From IMG/VR virus record IMGVR_UViG_3300034280_000441, positions 1 through 48,792 of that record: a stretch of DNA of 48,792 nt. The stretch is one strand, 5' to 3'. The position numbers and the translations under genes are program-made. This DNA is from a virus. Of the stretch, positions 9,431 through 18,324 are shown piece after piece; the first letter of the stretch is position 1, and every line of letters starts with the position of its first letter. The notes under the pieces are model-generated. The model was given only the letters and a program-made list of their open reading frames with translations. It did not search any database and was not told the DNA's origin.

Positions 9431-10336
9431 TCAACTAGCTGGTGGCTCTGTTGAAGCTGGTGGCTCCGTCTTTGGTTCTGGTTCTGATACAGTTGGTTCT
9501 GGTTGTTGTTCTTCATTAGCTACTTCATCTAATATGACTGGTTTTCCATTGTCGTCGAGAAACGGTTCTGCCTCAACCATATAATCGCCGTCTTTACTAA
9601 CTCTATTACCATATCTATCAACAAAATTTCCAGCATCGTCAATGTATCGACCATCCTCGTCAACCAGTCTTCCTTCTGCATCAATCAATCTACCCTTTTT
9701 ATCTATTAGTCTTAATTTATCATCAACAAACTTATATTTCTTTAAAAATTTGTTTTCTGGTAAATTGCTTTCATAATCATTATCCAAACCATACAACATA
9801 TTAGCCAAATTTTGAGCTCCTAATATAGCCACCTGTTCTGTGGCTCTATTTAGATACTCTTCCATATCTTTGAAATATGGTTGCTTAGTATCACTATACA
9901 CCACACAAACAGATGCTAAATAATTAAATCTAGCATTATCAGCTTGTCCTTCAGCGCTATGATTATCTAAACTAGTTCTAACGCTGATAAGGTCTCTGAT
10001 GTCATCTCTTACAGATTTCATCTTAACGGCCAGATCTTTAGCCTCATTAAGACTAAAACCACCCTTAGCTAATCTCTTCTCTCCATCAAGCAATTCTTTT
10101 TGGAGTTCAGTGAACTTAGCCTGTTTTTCATCATCCCATAATCCTTGATCTTTTAAAAGATCTTCAAGTCTAGCCCTAACGACACTCTTACTTTTAATAG
10201 CGTCGGTAAAAGCTTGATTATATACCTTCTGGGCCTCTCTCTGGTCATTCAAAGAAGGACTACGAACCAAGAATTCTTTCTCTACTTTTTCATTGTTTCC
10301 ATTATCTACAAGAGTCTTAAAAGTTTTTGTTTTCAT
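9431..10336 (-). CDS. probable tail assembly chaperone with tandem acidic repeats
   Basis: 301 residues, placed immediately before the tape measure gene where tail assembly chaperones normally lie; the function is inferred from that position. The first 200 residues are charged and helical. Residues about 205-255 hold a tandem repeat of about 8 residues, consensus (D/E)xxGRL(I/V)D, for example KKGRLIDAEGRLVDEDGRYI, which then decays. The C-terminus is a Pro/Glu/Thr tail ending in two EPPAS copies. Its ATG overlaps the stop of the 101-aa gene (ATGA), so the two are translationally coupled. No slippery frameshift site was identified. It could instead be another tail protein. Confidence 0.5.
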   Translation of the reverse strand: MKTKTFKTLVDNGNNEKVEKEFLVRSPSLNDQREAQKVYNQAFTDAIKSKSVVRARLEDLLKDQGLWDDEKQAKFTELQKELLDGEKRLAKGGFSLNEAKDLAVKMKSVRDDIRDLISVRTSLDNHSAEGQADNARFNYLASVCVVYSDTKQPYFKDMEEYLNRATEQVAILGAQNLANMLYGLDNDYESNLPENKFLKKYKFVDDKLRLIDKKGRLIDAEGRLVDEDGRYIDDAGNFVDRYGNRVSKDGDYMVEAEPFLDDNGKPVILDEVANEEQQPEPTVSEPEPKTEPPASTEPPAS

Positions 10337-10638
10337 TTTCCTTCTCCTGGGTTGTTGTTATCGTTCTTATCAAAATAAAATTTATAGTGATATTTTTGTT
10401 TAACTCGATTATTATTGTTAATATAGTCAGAAATCTCTGTTAGTGCAGCTCTAGATTGTTTGTTTCCATTGTTTAAAATACTATTTCTAGTTTCTTCCCA
10501 TAGAAGATCAAATCTTTCTGCTTCCTTAGTATCATTGTCCCATAAAAACCCAAAATTTTCTTCAAACCTAGCCAAAGCACCAATCATTGTTGTTTGAAAT
10601 TTCTTGTAAATATTATTTAGTAATAACTGTTCGTTCAT
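10333..10638 (-). CDS. small protein upstream of tail chaperone, possible chaperone partner
   Basis: 101 residues, helical, rich in Asn near the C-terminus, no recognised domain. It starts 2 nt after the 348-aa gene and its stop overlaps the next gene's start by 4 nt, so it is made in step with the 301-aa protein. Many long-tailed phages encode two assembly chaperones before the tape measure; this pair may fill that role without the usual frameshift. The assignment rests on position only. Confidence 0.5.
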   Translation of the reverse strand: MNEQLLLNNIYKKFQTTMIGALARFEENFGFLWDNDTKEAERFDLLWEETRNSILNNGNKQSRAALTEISDYINNNNRVKQKYHYKFYFDKNDNNNPGEGK

Positions 10639-10640
10639 AA

Positions 10641-11687
10641 TTATTTCCTATTCTTAAACATTGTATTTGACCTATTTAATATATCTCTTTGAACATCCGG
10701 TAACTGAACGTCAGCAACCGGCCCTTGCTGATTGTTAATAAAATTCATCTTTTCTTGGATTCTATATTTACTCTCTCCACTATTTAACGACATGATCTCC
10801 TCATAAGATTCTGTATCATTTGCCATTAGAAAAACTTCTTGAGCATTTTTGAGTTTTGGATTTAACTCATCAATTCTTTTTTCATTTTTAGCCTTATCGG
10901 CTTTTCTTCTTTGAACAATCATCCAACCTTCTAGCATATCATCGTCGTCTATGATTTTATCAGATGGCGCTTCTGGATGATCATATACGCTATCATACAT
11001 TCTACTTACATTAATTAATGTTCTTTGATCATCTGTTATATTAACTATAGAATCATGAAAAATATTCTGTTTATTACAATGCCAATAAGACCTCCATAAT
11101 TGATGTCTAGCTAAAGACTTAAATTGTCCTATGGAGATAGTATGCTTATTGATTTCGTTTATTAGATCATTAAAATACGTATATGAAGTTTGGTTATTTT
11201 CTAAGTTACTAGGAAAAACCCGTTTGTTATTTTTATATAACGTATTACATACTATATATTCGTTTTTAATAGAAATAGCATATCCTTCTAGAGTATTGCT
11301 AAGAAAATCAGATTTTTTATTTAGAATCTGATTAAGCTGTACTCTGGATTGATTTAAATTTTTCCTATTAGTTTTTTCTTTATCTGGAAGAGCAGAGAAC
11401 TTAAATAAGTCAACTTTTAAATTTTCTATTCTTTTTTCTAGGTCTTTAACTATTTTCATTGTGTCTCTTGTCCATAATCCTAAATTAATCATCACAGGAA
11501 TTAAATCTTCTTCTCTGATCCAATCCGCGTATTTTTCTTCATTAAGAATTTGATCATATAATAATTGGCTTTCATACCTAATATTATAATCAGCAGATTT
11601 TAATTCGTATTTTTCCCCTTTGTAGAAAAAAACCAATTTCCCAGATAGTATCCTATACAGAAGTAGCTCAATTTCTGCATCATTCAT
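10641..11687 (-). CDS. hypothetical tail-region protein
   Basis: 348 residues, no recognised family. It is charged and mostly helical, with a likely coiled coil at about residues 80-130 and another Lys/Glu-rich helix near 260-290. Its start overlaps the end of the 47-aa coiled-coil gene (shared ATGAATGA), and only 2 nt separate it from the following gene. Position between tail tube and tape measure suggests a role in tail assembly or chaperoning. Confidence 0.5.
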   Translation of the reverse strand: MNDAEIELLLYRILSGKLVFFYKGEKYELKSADYNIRYESQLLYDQILNEEKYADWIREEDLIPVMINLGLWTRDTMKIVKDLEKRIENLKVDLFKFSALPDKEKTNRKNLNQSRVQLNQILNKKSDFLSNTLEGYAISIKNEYIVCNTLYKNNKRVFPSNLENNQTSYTYFNDLINEINKHTISIGQFKSLARHQLWRSYWHCNKQNIFHDSIVNITDDQRTLINVSRMYDSVYDHPEAPSDKIIDDDDMLEGWMIVQRRKADKAKNEKRIDELNPKLKNAQEVFLMANDTESYEEIMSLNSGESKYRIQEKMNFINNQQGPVADVQLPDVQRDILNRSNTMFKNRK

Positions 11688-11823
11688 CCCTTGTCCTAGT
11701 CTTCTTAAGACTTTGTAGTTCCTGATCTTTTTCTTGTAACTGTTTTTGTAACATTTCTAATACTTTTTGCATATTATATATGTCTACATACAGTTTTCCT
11801 ATTATATTAAATAACTCATCCAT
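11680..11823 (-). CDS. 47-aa coiled-coil protein
   Basis: Short ORF starting at ATG 11823 and ending in TGA overlapping the next gene's start by 8 nt. It encodes a single amphipathic helix with heptad-like Leu spacing (VLEMLQKQLQEKDQELQSL). Tight overlap with the downstream gene and in-operon position support it as real. Function is unknown; a small assembly factor would fit. Confidence 0.55.
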   Translation of the reverse strand: MDELFNIIGKLYVDIYNMQKVLEMLQKQLQEKDQELQSLKKTRTRDE

Positions 11824-11876
11824 AATTTCCTATTCCTATATACTTTATCGAAAACCTAAATCAATACTTGTAATTA

Positions 11877-12977
11877 TTACTCGTTAATACCAGCATCATT
11901 TGTTGTATCGATCCATTGAGTATTTGAATACGTACCCGATGCTGTTACGACTAGCTTATTGAACGTTTGGAAACTATAAGTAATAGTAGCATTACCACCA
12001 CCAGTATCTCCTCCAGTATAATTTACGCTAGTAAGCTTATTCTTAAGTCCAAGATCTATGGTAAGAGAATCACCAGTACCACTACCACAAACATTAATCT
12101 TAATTGGTTTATCAGTAAGGTTCTTATAGCTTTGACCACAACCGCTCTTACTACTAAAGTCACTAGCATTCATCTGATCTCCATCAGCAGCTACAACTTC
12201 AAACTCGCTCGTAACTTCCACAGGGAAATTTACATAACGATAATATGGAGCCATTCTGCCAAGTTCGTTAATAGCTTCGCGACCAAGATCGCTACTAATA
12301 GTGATATTTTGTAGATATGGTCTTTGCTCATTTCTTCCTGAAGGAAGAGGAATACCACCATCGCCTGTTGGTAGTATTGTAGTTCCGCTAGTAAGATCAA
12401 CATTATATCTTCTTACGGTAGATGGAGAAGTACCACTACCAGTAGAAAAATTAGAAGTAAGATTAGTAGCAAATAATGAACCGCTATTCCAAAATTTGTT
12501 GTTGCCAACAAGAGTAACATCTTCGGTAGCGTTGCCATCGACAGGAAAGGTATAAGAAACACTAGACAAATACATGCCGCTGCAATCAACATAATTTTGT
12601 GCGTTTCCTGTTGCGGCACTGTTTGAGTCTGAGAATACAGCTAATTTAAAATTAACTCTATTATTAGCTATAGATGCTAATTCTTTACCATTAGCTCCAG
12701 TTATACCAGCACTACCACCCATACACATTAGATACAGAGGAGGTGTTCCATCAATAACCTTATTTAGGGTCACTTCTATTTCTGGAACATCTTCGACCTG
12801 ATCATAAATTTCAATCTGACCTAGTTCGAAGACTTGTTCAAGATTAAAATTAGTTGTCATACCAACACTTTGAATACCTTTGGGAAGATACCATGATCCT
12901 ACAGCGCTTCCGTCTGAATTTTGTGGTAATAGAGCAACAGCTTGTGTAGCATAAAAAATTCTATTATTTGCTGGCAT
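11877..12977 (-). CDS. major tail tube protein (probable)
   Basis: 366 residues. The N-terminal half has the look of siphovirus/myovirus tube proteins: an early segment on the structure ATQAVALLPQ, then EIYDQVEDVPEIEVTLNKVI followed by a strand-rich body including SSVSYTFPVDGNATEDVTLVG, typical of tube subunits. The C-terminal part (about 180-366) adds a Ser/Thr/Gly-rich beta region. A strong ribosome site (CGGAGAAATGCC) precedes the ATG. It lies between neck genes and the tape measure block, as expected. Sheath or other tail identity is less likely. Confidence 0.75.
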   Translation of the reverse strand: MPANNRIFYATQAVALLPQNSDGSAVGSWYLPKGIQSVGMTTNFNLEQVFELGQIEIYDQVEDVPEIEVTLNKVIDGTPPLYLMCMGGSAGITGANGKELASIANNRVNFKLAVFSDSNSAATGNAQNYVDCSGMYLSSVSYTFPVDGNATEDVTLVGNNKFWNSGSLFATNLTSNFSTGSGTSPSTVRRYNVDLTSGTTILPTGDGGIPLPSGRNEQRPYLQNITISSDLGREAINELGRMAPYYRYVNFPVEVTSEFEVVAADGDQMNASDFSSKSGCGQSYKNLTDKPIKINVCGSGTGDSLTIDLGLKNKLTSVNYTGGDTGGGNATITYSFQTFNKLVVTASGTYSNTQWIDTTNDAGINE

Positions 12978-13028
12978 GGCATTTCTCCGAATTGTATGTT
13001 GGTAAGAATTACTGTTTTTAAGCTATAT

Positions 13029-13060
13029 TTAATGATAAATCGTCTATGTTAGACATACAC
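13029..13060 (-). promoter_or_regulatory. candidate late promoter motif upstream of tail tube gene
   Basis: GTGTAT (13055-13060, minus strand) resembles the start of other putative late promoters in this window. The downstream AT-rich stretch has no clear TATAAT at the expected 19-20 nt. Weak on its own; supported by recurrence before other late genes. Confidence 0.3.
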
Positions 13061-13074
13061 CAAGGTTTGCTAAC

Positions 13075-14004
13075 TTATGGAAAAATCTCAATAGACCATC
13101 TCACAATACTATTATAAAGAGAGCTTGTTAGCTGATTGGTTTCAGAAATAGAACTATTTTTGATACAACATGAGTTGCTTCTATATTCTGAACAAAGTTC
13201 AGGGTATGTTAAGCCACTAGGATTAATTGACCCATTTCTATTTAAAGGATATTTAGTATCAGAAATAATGTTGCTAATATCGTATAAATTGAGCGTTTTG
13301 TCTTTTTGTAATAAAAGTGTTTCTGTTAGAATGTTTCTTTGATTAATATTTTGGGCAAATATATGTAATAAAACATCTTGTAAGATTATATTTTGTGCTG
13401 TTCCTAATTCTCTAGGAGTTAATACTGTACGAGATACTGTTTCTATTATAATTGCCGGTAATTGTATTCTATGATTAGCTGTTATGCTATAATCTCCACT
13501 AGGTTTAAAATTGGCTGGATTATATGTATCGGACTGTAATTCTTTCCACCATAAAGACTCATTGGCCTTATATGTTTGAACATATCTATATGAATATTCT
13601 AAAGAAACATTACTTGTTGCAGAGACATTGCTTGAAAACTCTATTCTGCCTAACGGATAATTAATATTGTAGGCATATGCTCCACTACCAGTTGGGGCTG
13701 GTAAAAATACTCCATTTAAAGAAATCCCAGATATTGCTATGGGGTTTGTTGAGTTGTATGATACTCCCGTCTCATATACCCAGTCTTTTCTTGGAGCTTC
13801 CCATAGTTTCATTTTTTGAGAAGGATCCGAAACGGCCTTTAGTTGGTGAAAAGAGGAACCCTGTAATCCACTAGTTGGAATTTCAACATTAATAAATCCT
13901 CCTACGTGTAAGAAAGACCAGTCTAAAAATCCTTTAAGATTATCTTCTAGACTAGCTACAGCATTTTTTTTGCCTATAGATTCTACAAAATGGAAAGTAG
14001 TCAT
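13075..14004 (-). CDS. structural neck/tail protein, unknown
   Basis: 309 residues, strand-rich in the first 170 residues (for example GRIEFSSNVSATSNVSLEYS), helical in the C-terminal half with ELGTAQNIILQDVLLHIFAQ. No family was recognised. Its start overlaps the end of the upstream 213-aa neck gene by 4 nt. Position before the tail tube suggests a tail-terminator, completion or neck component. Confidence 0.5.
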   Translation of the reverse strand: MTTFHFVESIGKKNAVASLEDNLKGFLDWSFLHVGGFINVEIPTSGLQGSSFHQLKAVSDPSQKMKLWEAPRKDWVYETGVSYNSTNPIAISGISLNGVFLPAPTGSGAYAYNINYPLGRIEFSSNVSATSNVSLEYSYRYVQTYKANESLWWKELQSDTYNPANFKPSGDYSITANHRIQLPAIIIETVSRTVLTPRELGTAQNIILQDVLLHIFAQNINQRNILTETLLLQKDKTLNLYDISNIISDTKYPLNRNGSINPSGLTYPELCSEYRSNSCCIKNSSISETNQLTSSLYNSIVRWSIEIFP

Positions 14005-14642
14005 ATTTCACCTTCAACAGCTTTAACAATTAGATCATAAACATTATTTTCAATTCTGGTAATTGCTCTAGTAATCCAGTTGTTTTCTTCTGATCCAACA
14101 AATTCTGGAGGAACTCTCCAGCTACTTGAAGATGACGGTTTCATAATGGCTAATCCAGATCTTGAATTTGGATCTGGTCCAAACTCTACTTTATAGTTTT
14201 TAATTAATACTTCATTACCGGCAAATAATAGCCATTGTAGCCATGGTAAGGAATATCCCTTGTCATTTATCTTTGCAATATCTAATCCTATAACTCCTCC
14301 AGCATCTTTGGCTCTGATCATATTTATTGTAAAACCACCCTTAATACCAGACCTATTAGCACTTAAAGATTGTGTTTTTAGTTCTATCGAAGAACTTATA
14401 GCTTCAATTACAGCTTCAACATCAGAACTACTAGCTAACCCAAGTTCTGCTTTTAGCTGTCCACTTAATAATGATAAATATTCAGGTTCTTGTCTTAATG
14501 CTTCTGATACTAATTTTGGTAATTTTTCGGAGGTTTTTGATGCTGCTTGTTTAATTTTAGGATCTAAATAATCTCTGATACTACCTAAGATAGCTTTAGT
14601 AATATCAGGAGTACTATCAACTAGTTTTACTGTAATATTCAT
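14001..14642 (-). CDS. neck/head-tail joining protein (gp10-like candidate)
   Basis: 213 residues. Size, genomic slot (after head-tail connectors, before tail tube) and helix-strand pattern fit HK97 gp10-type tail-completion proteins, but no diagnostic motif was seen. It begins 1 nt before the end of the 176-aa gene's frame region (adjacent, no gap) and overlaps the next gene by 4 nt. Confidence 0.5.
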   Translation of the reverse strand: MNITVKLVDSTPDITKAILGSIRDYLDPKIKQAASKTSEKLPKLVSEALRQEPEYLSLLSGQLKAELGLASSSDVEAVIEAISSSIELKTQSLSANRSGIKGGFTINMIRAKDAGGVIGLDIAKINDKGYSLPWLQWLLFAGNEVLIKNYKVEFGPDPNSRSGLAIMKPSSSSSWRVPPEFVGSEENNWITRAITRIENNVYDLIVKAVEGEI

Positions 14643-15173
14643 TTATTTACGAGTCCACATAGTTATAATATATCTATTGCTGCCTAGTCCAACCGGCATA
14701 GGATCACCAGCTCTCTCATATGTATAATTCCCATATACTGCTAGAGCAGGATCTATAGTGATATCACTAGCTGCTCTAATCTTAGGAAGCAGATTAACAT
14801 TGCAAATCGTTTGAATCATACCGTCAGGAATATTCATGGTTTTTGATGACCAATTAAGCCAATATTTACTATCAAATAACACTGCTAAAAAAATCTTTTC
14901 TGTGGTAGTATCGGAATCTTTTTGTCCCATACCTAAACATACAGGACATATTGAATTGTCTGGAAATGGTGATGATCCAGTTCCGTTATATAAATTAGCT
15001 GATAATCTAGAAATAGGATCATATATACAATTATTACAAACTTCTGTATTTTTCTGTCCAGCATACGAAAGAACACATTGTACAGTTAATCCTGTTTGAG
15101 ATAAAACAGCATCTATTGCATCATTGAAGGTTTGTTTAAATTCTGAGCTTAATATTGTTGAAAAATCTGTCAT
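14643..15173 (-). CDS. putative head-tail connector with zinc-ribbon-like cysteines
   Basis: 176 residues. Two CxxC pairs are visible, CNNC at 46-49 and CPVC at 76-79, with a 26-residue spacing typical of a zinc ribbon and a GMG turn after the second pair. The rest is strand-rich. Position in the neck cluster suggests a stopper or connector. The Zn site is unusual for such proteins and hints at stability in the virion. Confidence 0.5.
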   Translation of the reverse strand: MTDFSTILSSEFKQTFNDAIDAVLSQTGLTVQCVLSYAGQKNTEVCNNCIYDPISRLSANLYNGTGSSPFPDNSICPVCLGMGQKDSDTTTEKIFLAVLFDSKYWLNWSSKTMNIPDGMIQTICNVNLLPKIRAASDITIDPALAVYGNYTYERAGDPMPVGLGSNRYIITMWTRK

Positions 15174-15175
15174 AA

Positions 15176-15370
15176 TTATACTTGTTTCACTGTGACAGTT
15201 CTGGGTTGAATAGCGCCAATTCCAACAGTAGTATTTGATCCCAGGCCTAATCCACGAGTATAACTGATTTCTCTAATTACAATATCTTTTTCAGTATTAA
15301 TAATGCCTAGATCTTTTGAGGTAATTTCAACTCTTTTGTTCTGAGTCTCATTGATATATAAAAGATTCAT
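15176..15370 (-). CDS. 64-aa small protein paired with P-domain protein
   Basis: A small strand-rich protein ending in QPRTVTVKQV. It follows the P-domain gene by 2 nt. Its partner position and some sequence resemble the 25477-25713 gene, which likewise follows a paralogue of the preceding gene's N-terminal domain, so the two pairs look duplicated. Function is unknown, probably structural. Confidence 0.5.
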   Translation of the reverse strand: MNLLYINETQNKRVEITSKDLGIINTEKDIVIREISYTRGLGLGSNTTVGIGAIQPRTVTVKQV

Positions 15371-15372
15371 TA

Positions 15373-16419
15373 TTATTCATCTCCAACAATTTCTGGTGGA
15401 TATGTTAATATTAATTTCCATGAATCAATACTACCAGAAACATCAACATCATTATCATTAGCATATAATGTCCATATTCCAGTAATACTACTATTTAAAA
15501 GATGATTGAAACTATATAATAGATTTCCATTATTAAATTTTACAATATCAGTTCTATCTCTAATATTACACATACCTCCATTAGCTATGTTATTAAGATA
15601 TGCTCCTGAAGGAGCTTTATTAGAAAACATAAAACTAAATCCATTATTAACACTATAGTTAGTAATCTTACTGTTTGAAGATAGTAAAATACCACTACCA
15701 GAAGGAGGAGCCAAAATGAAAGTAAGATCTTGTGGACTATTGTGTCTTAATCCATTAACTGACAATTCTATGTTCTCTATTACTTTAGAAACTCCTATGG
15801 TAATACTTCCACTATTATTTTGATTATCGTTTATATTAAATCCACTACCAGCATATTGGGTAGCATAAATATCTAAAGTAAAACAATCATCTGGTAAACA
15901 TAAATCATTATTATCCGATCCCGAAGGAGTTGGAGAGGGAGATATCCCAGATGTAGGAGGTGGGGTTGCTGTAACAGTTGGAGCATCTCCTGCTACCGGA
16001 ACTTTAGAATCAGAACTAATAATAGCACAATTTTCAACAATACTAAAATTTCTAGTAATTAATCCTATAGTACCGGTAACCAGTCTAATGTTTTTACTAT
16101 TACCCGATCCGCTATTCTCAACTATATCTAGATCATAGATTGCTGTTGTGAAGTTATAAGTTTTAGTTTGTGCAGAAGATATTTGAAAATTAATGATGCC
16201 CAAATCATTTCCGGTTAATGAATAACCACTAGCATTATCTACGCTCGCAGGGGTGGCTGATGAAAAAGTTACCACATTATTTGTATCAGATTCTAGCCAT
16301 CTAAGAATAATACATTTATTACTTAAATTTATAGGTTGATTTTGTTCGTTTAAGTATTGAAAATTAATTTCAAAGTGCGAACCTTGTTCTATTTGAAAGT
16401 TATGAGAAACTGCTGGCAT
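15373..16419 (-). CDS. structural protein: Ig-like N-terminal domain fused to a proprotein-convertase P-domain
   Basis: 348 residues. Residues 1-130 form a strand-rich domain (FQIEQGSHFEINFQY, PINLSNKC, YDLDI) homologous to the 135-aa protein at 25698-26105 and resembling baseplate BppU-type Ig-like N-termini. A Pro/Ser/Thr linker (about 140-170) follows. Residues 180-345 look like a P/Homo-B domain: ENIELSVNGLRHNSPQDLTF, LAPPSGSGILL and SITGIWTLYANDNDVDVSGS match its LTFILAPPSG and GxWxL-x-D signatures. P-domains are usually found next to secreted proteases and bind surfaces; here it may be a virion adhesion module. Confidence 0.72.
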   Translation of the reverse strand: MPAVSHNFQIEQGSHFEINFQYLNEQNQPINLSNKCIILRWLESDTNNVVTFSSATPASVDNASGYSLTGNDLGIINFQISSAQTKTYNFTTAIYDLDIVENSGSGNSKNIRLVTGTIGLITRNFSIVENCAIISSDSKVPVAGDAPTVTATPPPTSGISPSPTPSGSDNNDLCLPDDCFTLDIYATQYAGSGFNINDNQNNSGSITIGVSKVIENIELSVNGLRHNSPQDLTFILAPPSGSGILLSSNSKITNYSVNNGFSFMFSNKAPSGAYLNNIANGGMCNIRDRTDIVKFNNGNLLYSFNHLLNSSITGIWTLYANDNDVDVSGSIDSWKLILTYPPEIVGDE

Positions 16420-16430
16420 ATAAAAATTCC

Positions 16431-16946
16431 TTAACTATATATGTCTCTTCTTGGATCGCCCGGATATGTGAGACTTGTTGGGTCAAAACGATTGCCAACG
16501 AATGGACTAAGTACTGCACGAACTGCTGTAGCTTCTTTAACATCCCAATGAGATGTAAGCTCGTCATAAGCTGCACAGGGACCATGATCTAAAATCATTT
16601 GTAAACCTTGTAAACTACCACCAACACTTAAAGAAGCTGGTCCTAAGGCAGCCCTGATCCCTTCTAGAGCAGCTTTGGTTCTTAGGGAGCTTTGATCGAT
16701 TAAACAAGCACACTTTAAGCAAACAAGGCTGATAAAAATACTATCGTCATTTATGGTTGGATCCGGACTTATATTAGGCTCTGCTATATTCAGGGTGTAA
16801 GAGTAATCTAGCACAACATCAAATTGAACATATTTTGCTGCTACAACGATAGTTTGCAATAATCTTTCGTCACTATATGTTGGATTATCAGACACATCAC
16901 TTATGAGAGTTCTCACTATCAAAGGTAATTCTATATTCCAACTCAT
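16431..16946 (-). CDS. head-tail adaptor candidate
   Basis: 171 residues, helical; begins SWNIELPLIVRTLISDVSDN and has a helix-rich core similar in pattern to gp6/gp15-like adaptor proteins (short helices, then a loop with LGPASLSVGGSLQGL and a C-terminal Pro/Gly/Asp tail). It lies first in the neck group after the fibre block. Assignment is by position and size; no motif is decisive. Confidence 0.5.
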   Translation of the reverse strand: MSWNIELPLIVRTLISDVSDNPTYSDERLLQTIVVAAKYVQFDVVLDYSYTLNIAEPNISPDPTINDDSIFISLVCLKCACLIDQSSLRTKAALEGIRAALGPASLSVGGSLQGLQMILDHGPCAAYDELTSHWDVKEATAVRAVLSPFVGNRFDPTSLTYPGDPRRDIYS

Positions 16947-16982
16947 ATTTTAGCCTCTTTAGTTAAGAAAAAGATCCAACAT

Positions 16983-17948
16983 CTAATACACCTTATCATT
17001 AGCCCTATTGGTAAGATGGATTTTATTAATATATGTATTTTGAGAAATTTTTTGATATGTGGCTAATATTTCTTGTTGTTTATGTTTCCAGAAAATTTGT
17101 ATTATTTCTGAATCTTTTGAGTCGTCATTAACTCTACCGTATAGATTTGGCTGCTCAATACAATATATTTCATTATTGTACATTTTCCTGATATGAAGAT
17201 ACTTTATCTTGTTGACTAGTTGATTGTCCAGAACCTTGATTCTAAAAGTATGAAAAGGACAAGATTTGAGATTTTGAGTATTTCCGATATAACCCAATAC
17301 TCTTTCTAAGGCGTGGCTATATGTTCCATTTTTGTTTTCTTTTATTTTACCACATTCTAGTTCTAATAAGTTATTTAAAAGTTCTATAGTATTTTCATTA
17401 AGATAATTTTGATATGTTTTTGTTCTACCCATAAACATATTACCTCCAACAAAAAGATTATTTTTAGGATGATCTAATCCAATAATCTGACAAATATCAT
17501 TAACTTTATAAGAATGTACTGATCCAACATCTTTATAGATTAAGGGTCTACAGCCAATAGAACCCAAACTATATTTGTTCATATATTTTATGTTGTCTAT
17601 TAAAGTATCTCTATTTCCAATGAGAGAATCTAAAAGCATTGCTCTCCAGTTGCATTTATTGTTAACTCCCCACAAACTTTTTTTGGAATGTATCTTAATA
17701 AAATATTCAGTTTCTATATTTGGTAAAGTGTTAATAAAAGAATAAAGGTCTGCTCCAATATTAGAATAATAATTAATACTTTTAATATTATTTAGATTAT
17801 TAAATTGAGATAGAGTTTTTGAGTTATCGTTATCTTTACAGAGACCTAGATAAATATCCGAGATATCTTGTAAAGGATTCAACAGGTCAACGAACTCTGT
17901 TACTAAATCTTCATGGTAAAGCCAGAGAAGTATTGCTATTTTTTGCAT
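16983..17948 (-). CDS. RgpF-like glycosyltransferase
   Basis: 321 residues. The order IYLGLCKDNDN, then IETEYFIKIHSKKSLWG, then NWRAMLLDSLIGNRDTLID matches the RgpF (rhamnan synthesis F) family, whose KxHxKKS plus WR-x-LLxxL-x-G signature is visible at about residues 85-115. VGGNMFMGR near 168 is a typical acceptor-site strand. Such enzymes transfer sugar from nucleotide donors to polysaccharides. With Gmd and Fcl elsewhere in the genome, GDP-fucose or a derivative is a plausible donor, by inference. Its base composition is AT-rich like the phage core. Confidence 0.75.
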   Translation of the reverse strand: MQKIAILLWLYHEDLVTEFVDLLNPLQDISDIYLGLCKDNDNSKTLSQFNNLNNIKSINYYSNIGADLYSFINTLPNIETEYFIKIHSKKSLWGVNNKCNWRAMLLDSLIGNRDTLIDNIKYMNKYSLGSIGCRPLIYKDVGSVHSYKVNDICQIIGLDHPKNNLFVGGNMFMGRTKTYQNYLNENTIELLNNLLELECGKIKENKNGTYSHALERVLGYIGNTQNLKSCPFHTFRIKVLDNQLVNKIKYLHIRKMYNNEIYCIEQPNLYGRVNDDSKDSEIIQIFWKHKQQEILATYQKISQNTYINKIHLTNRANDKVY

Positions 17949-17973
17949 TATTAAACTAAACTCTAAAATCTGT

Positions 17974-18324
17974 TTAAATATTACTTGCTTCTATAAAAGC
18001 TTGGTCAACTTGCTGCTCGGTCAGTCCAAGAGCCGCAGCAAGTGGAATTAGCATGGGATGAGTGCGCTCAACATAGGGAGCGTATTCCCACTCAACTCTG
18101 ACAAGATCTCGCTGCATTTGATCGGGGATTGCGTTTATGGCCGTCTCAACTTGCACGAGGCTTATGCCATGCCGCACGAGCCAGAGACGTATCTGGCGAG
18201 CGGAGACGCTCGTAGGGACAGATTCGTCCACGGCCTGTTGATTCATGCCTACGATATTGCCATTCTCGTCACGCACTTCCCAAGTGCGAATTCCATCGAT
18301 AATGCCGAGATAATTGGTGATCAT
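17974..18324 (-). CDS. tail-fibre-associated small protein, GC-rich island
   Basis: 116 residues: MITNYLGIIDGIRTWEV followed by QIRLWLVRHGISLVQVETAI and HPMLIPLAAALGLTEQQVDQ. It resembles small proteins common after tail-fibre genes in other phages (fibre chaperone/assembly type), function unproven. The gene starts 4 nt before the fibre stop (overlap), so it is co-translated with the 797-aa fibre. The local GC is much higher than that of flanking late genes, suggesting transfer together with the fibre tip. Confidence 0.55.
   Translation of the reverse strand: MITNYLGIIDGIRTWEVRDENGNIVGMNQQAVDESVPTSVSARQIRLWLVRHGISLVQVETAINAIPDQMQRDLVRVEWEYAPYVERTHPMLIPLAAALGLTEQQVDQAFIEASNI

Noticed and set aside
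10333-10336. Programmed frameshift between the two chaperone candidates
   Set aside because: The genes overlap as ATGA with the second having its own start; no slippery heptamer was seen near the overlap.
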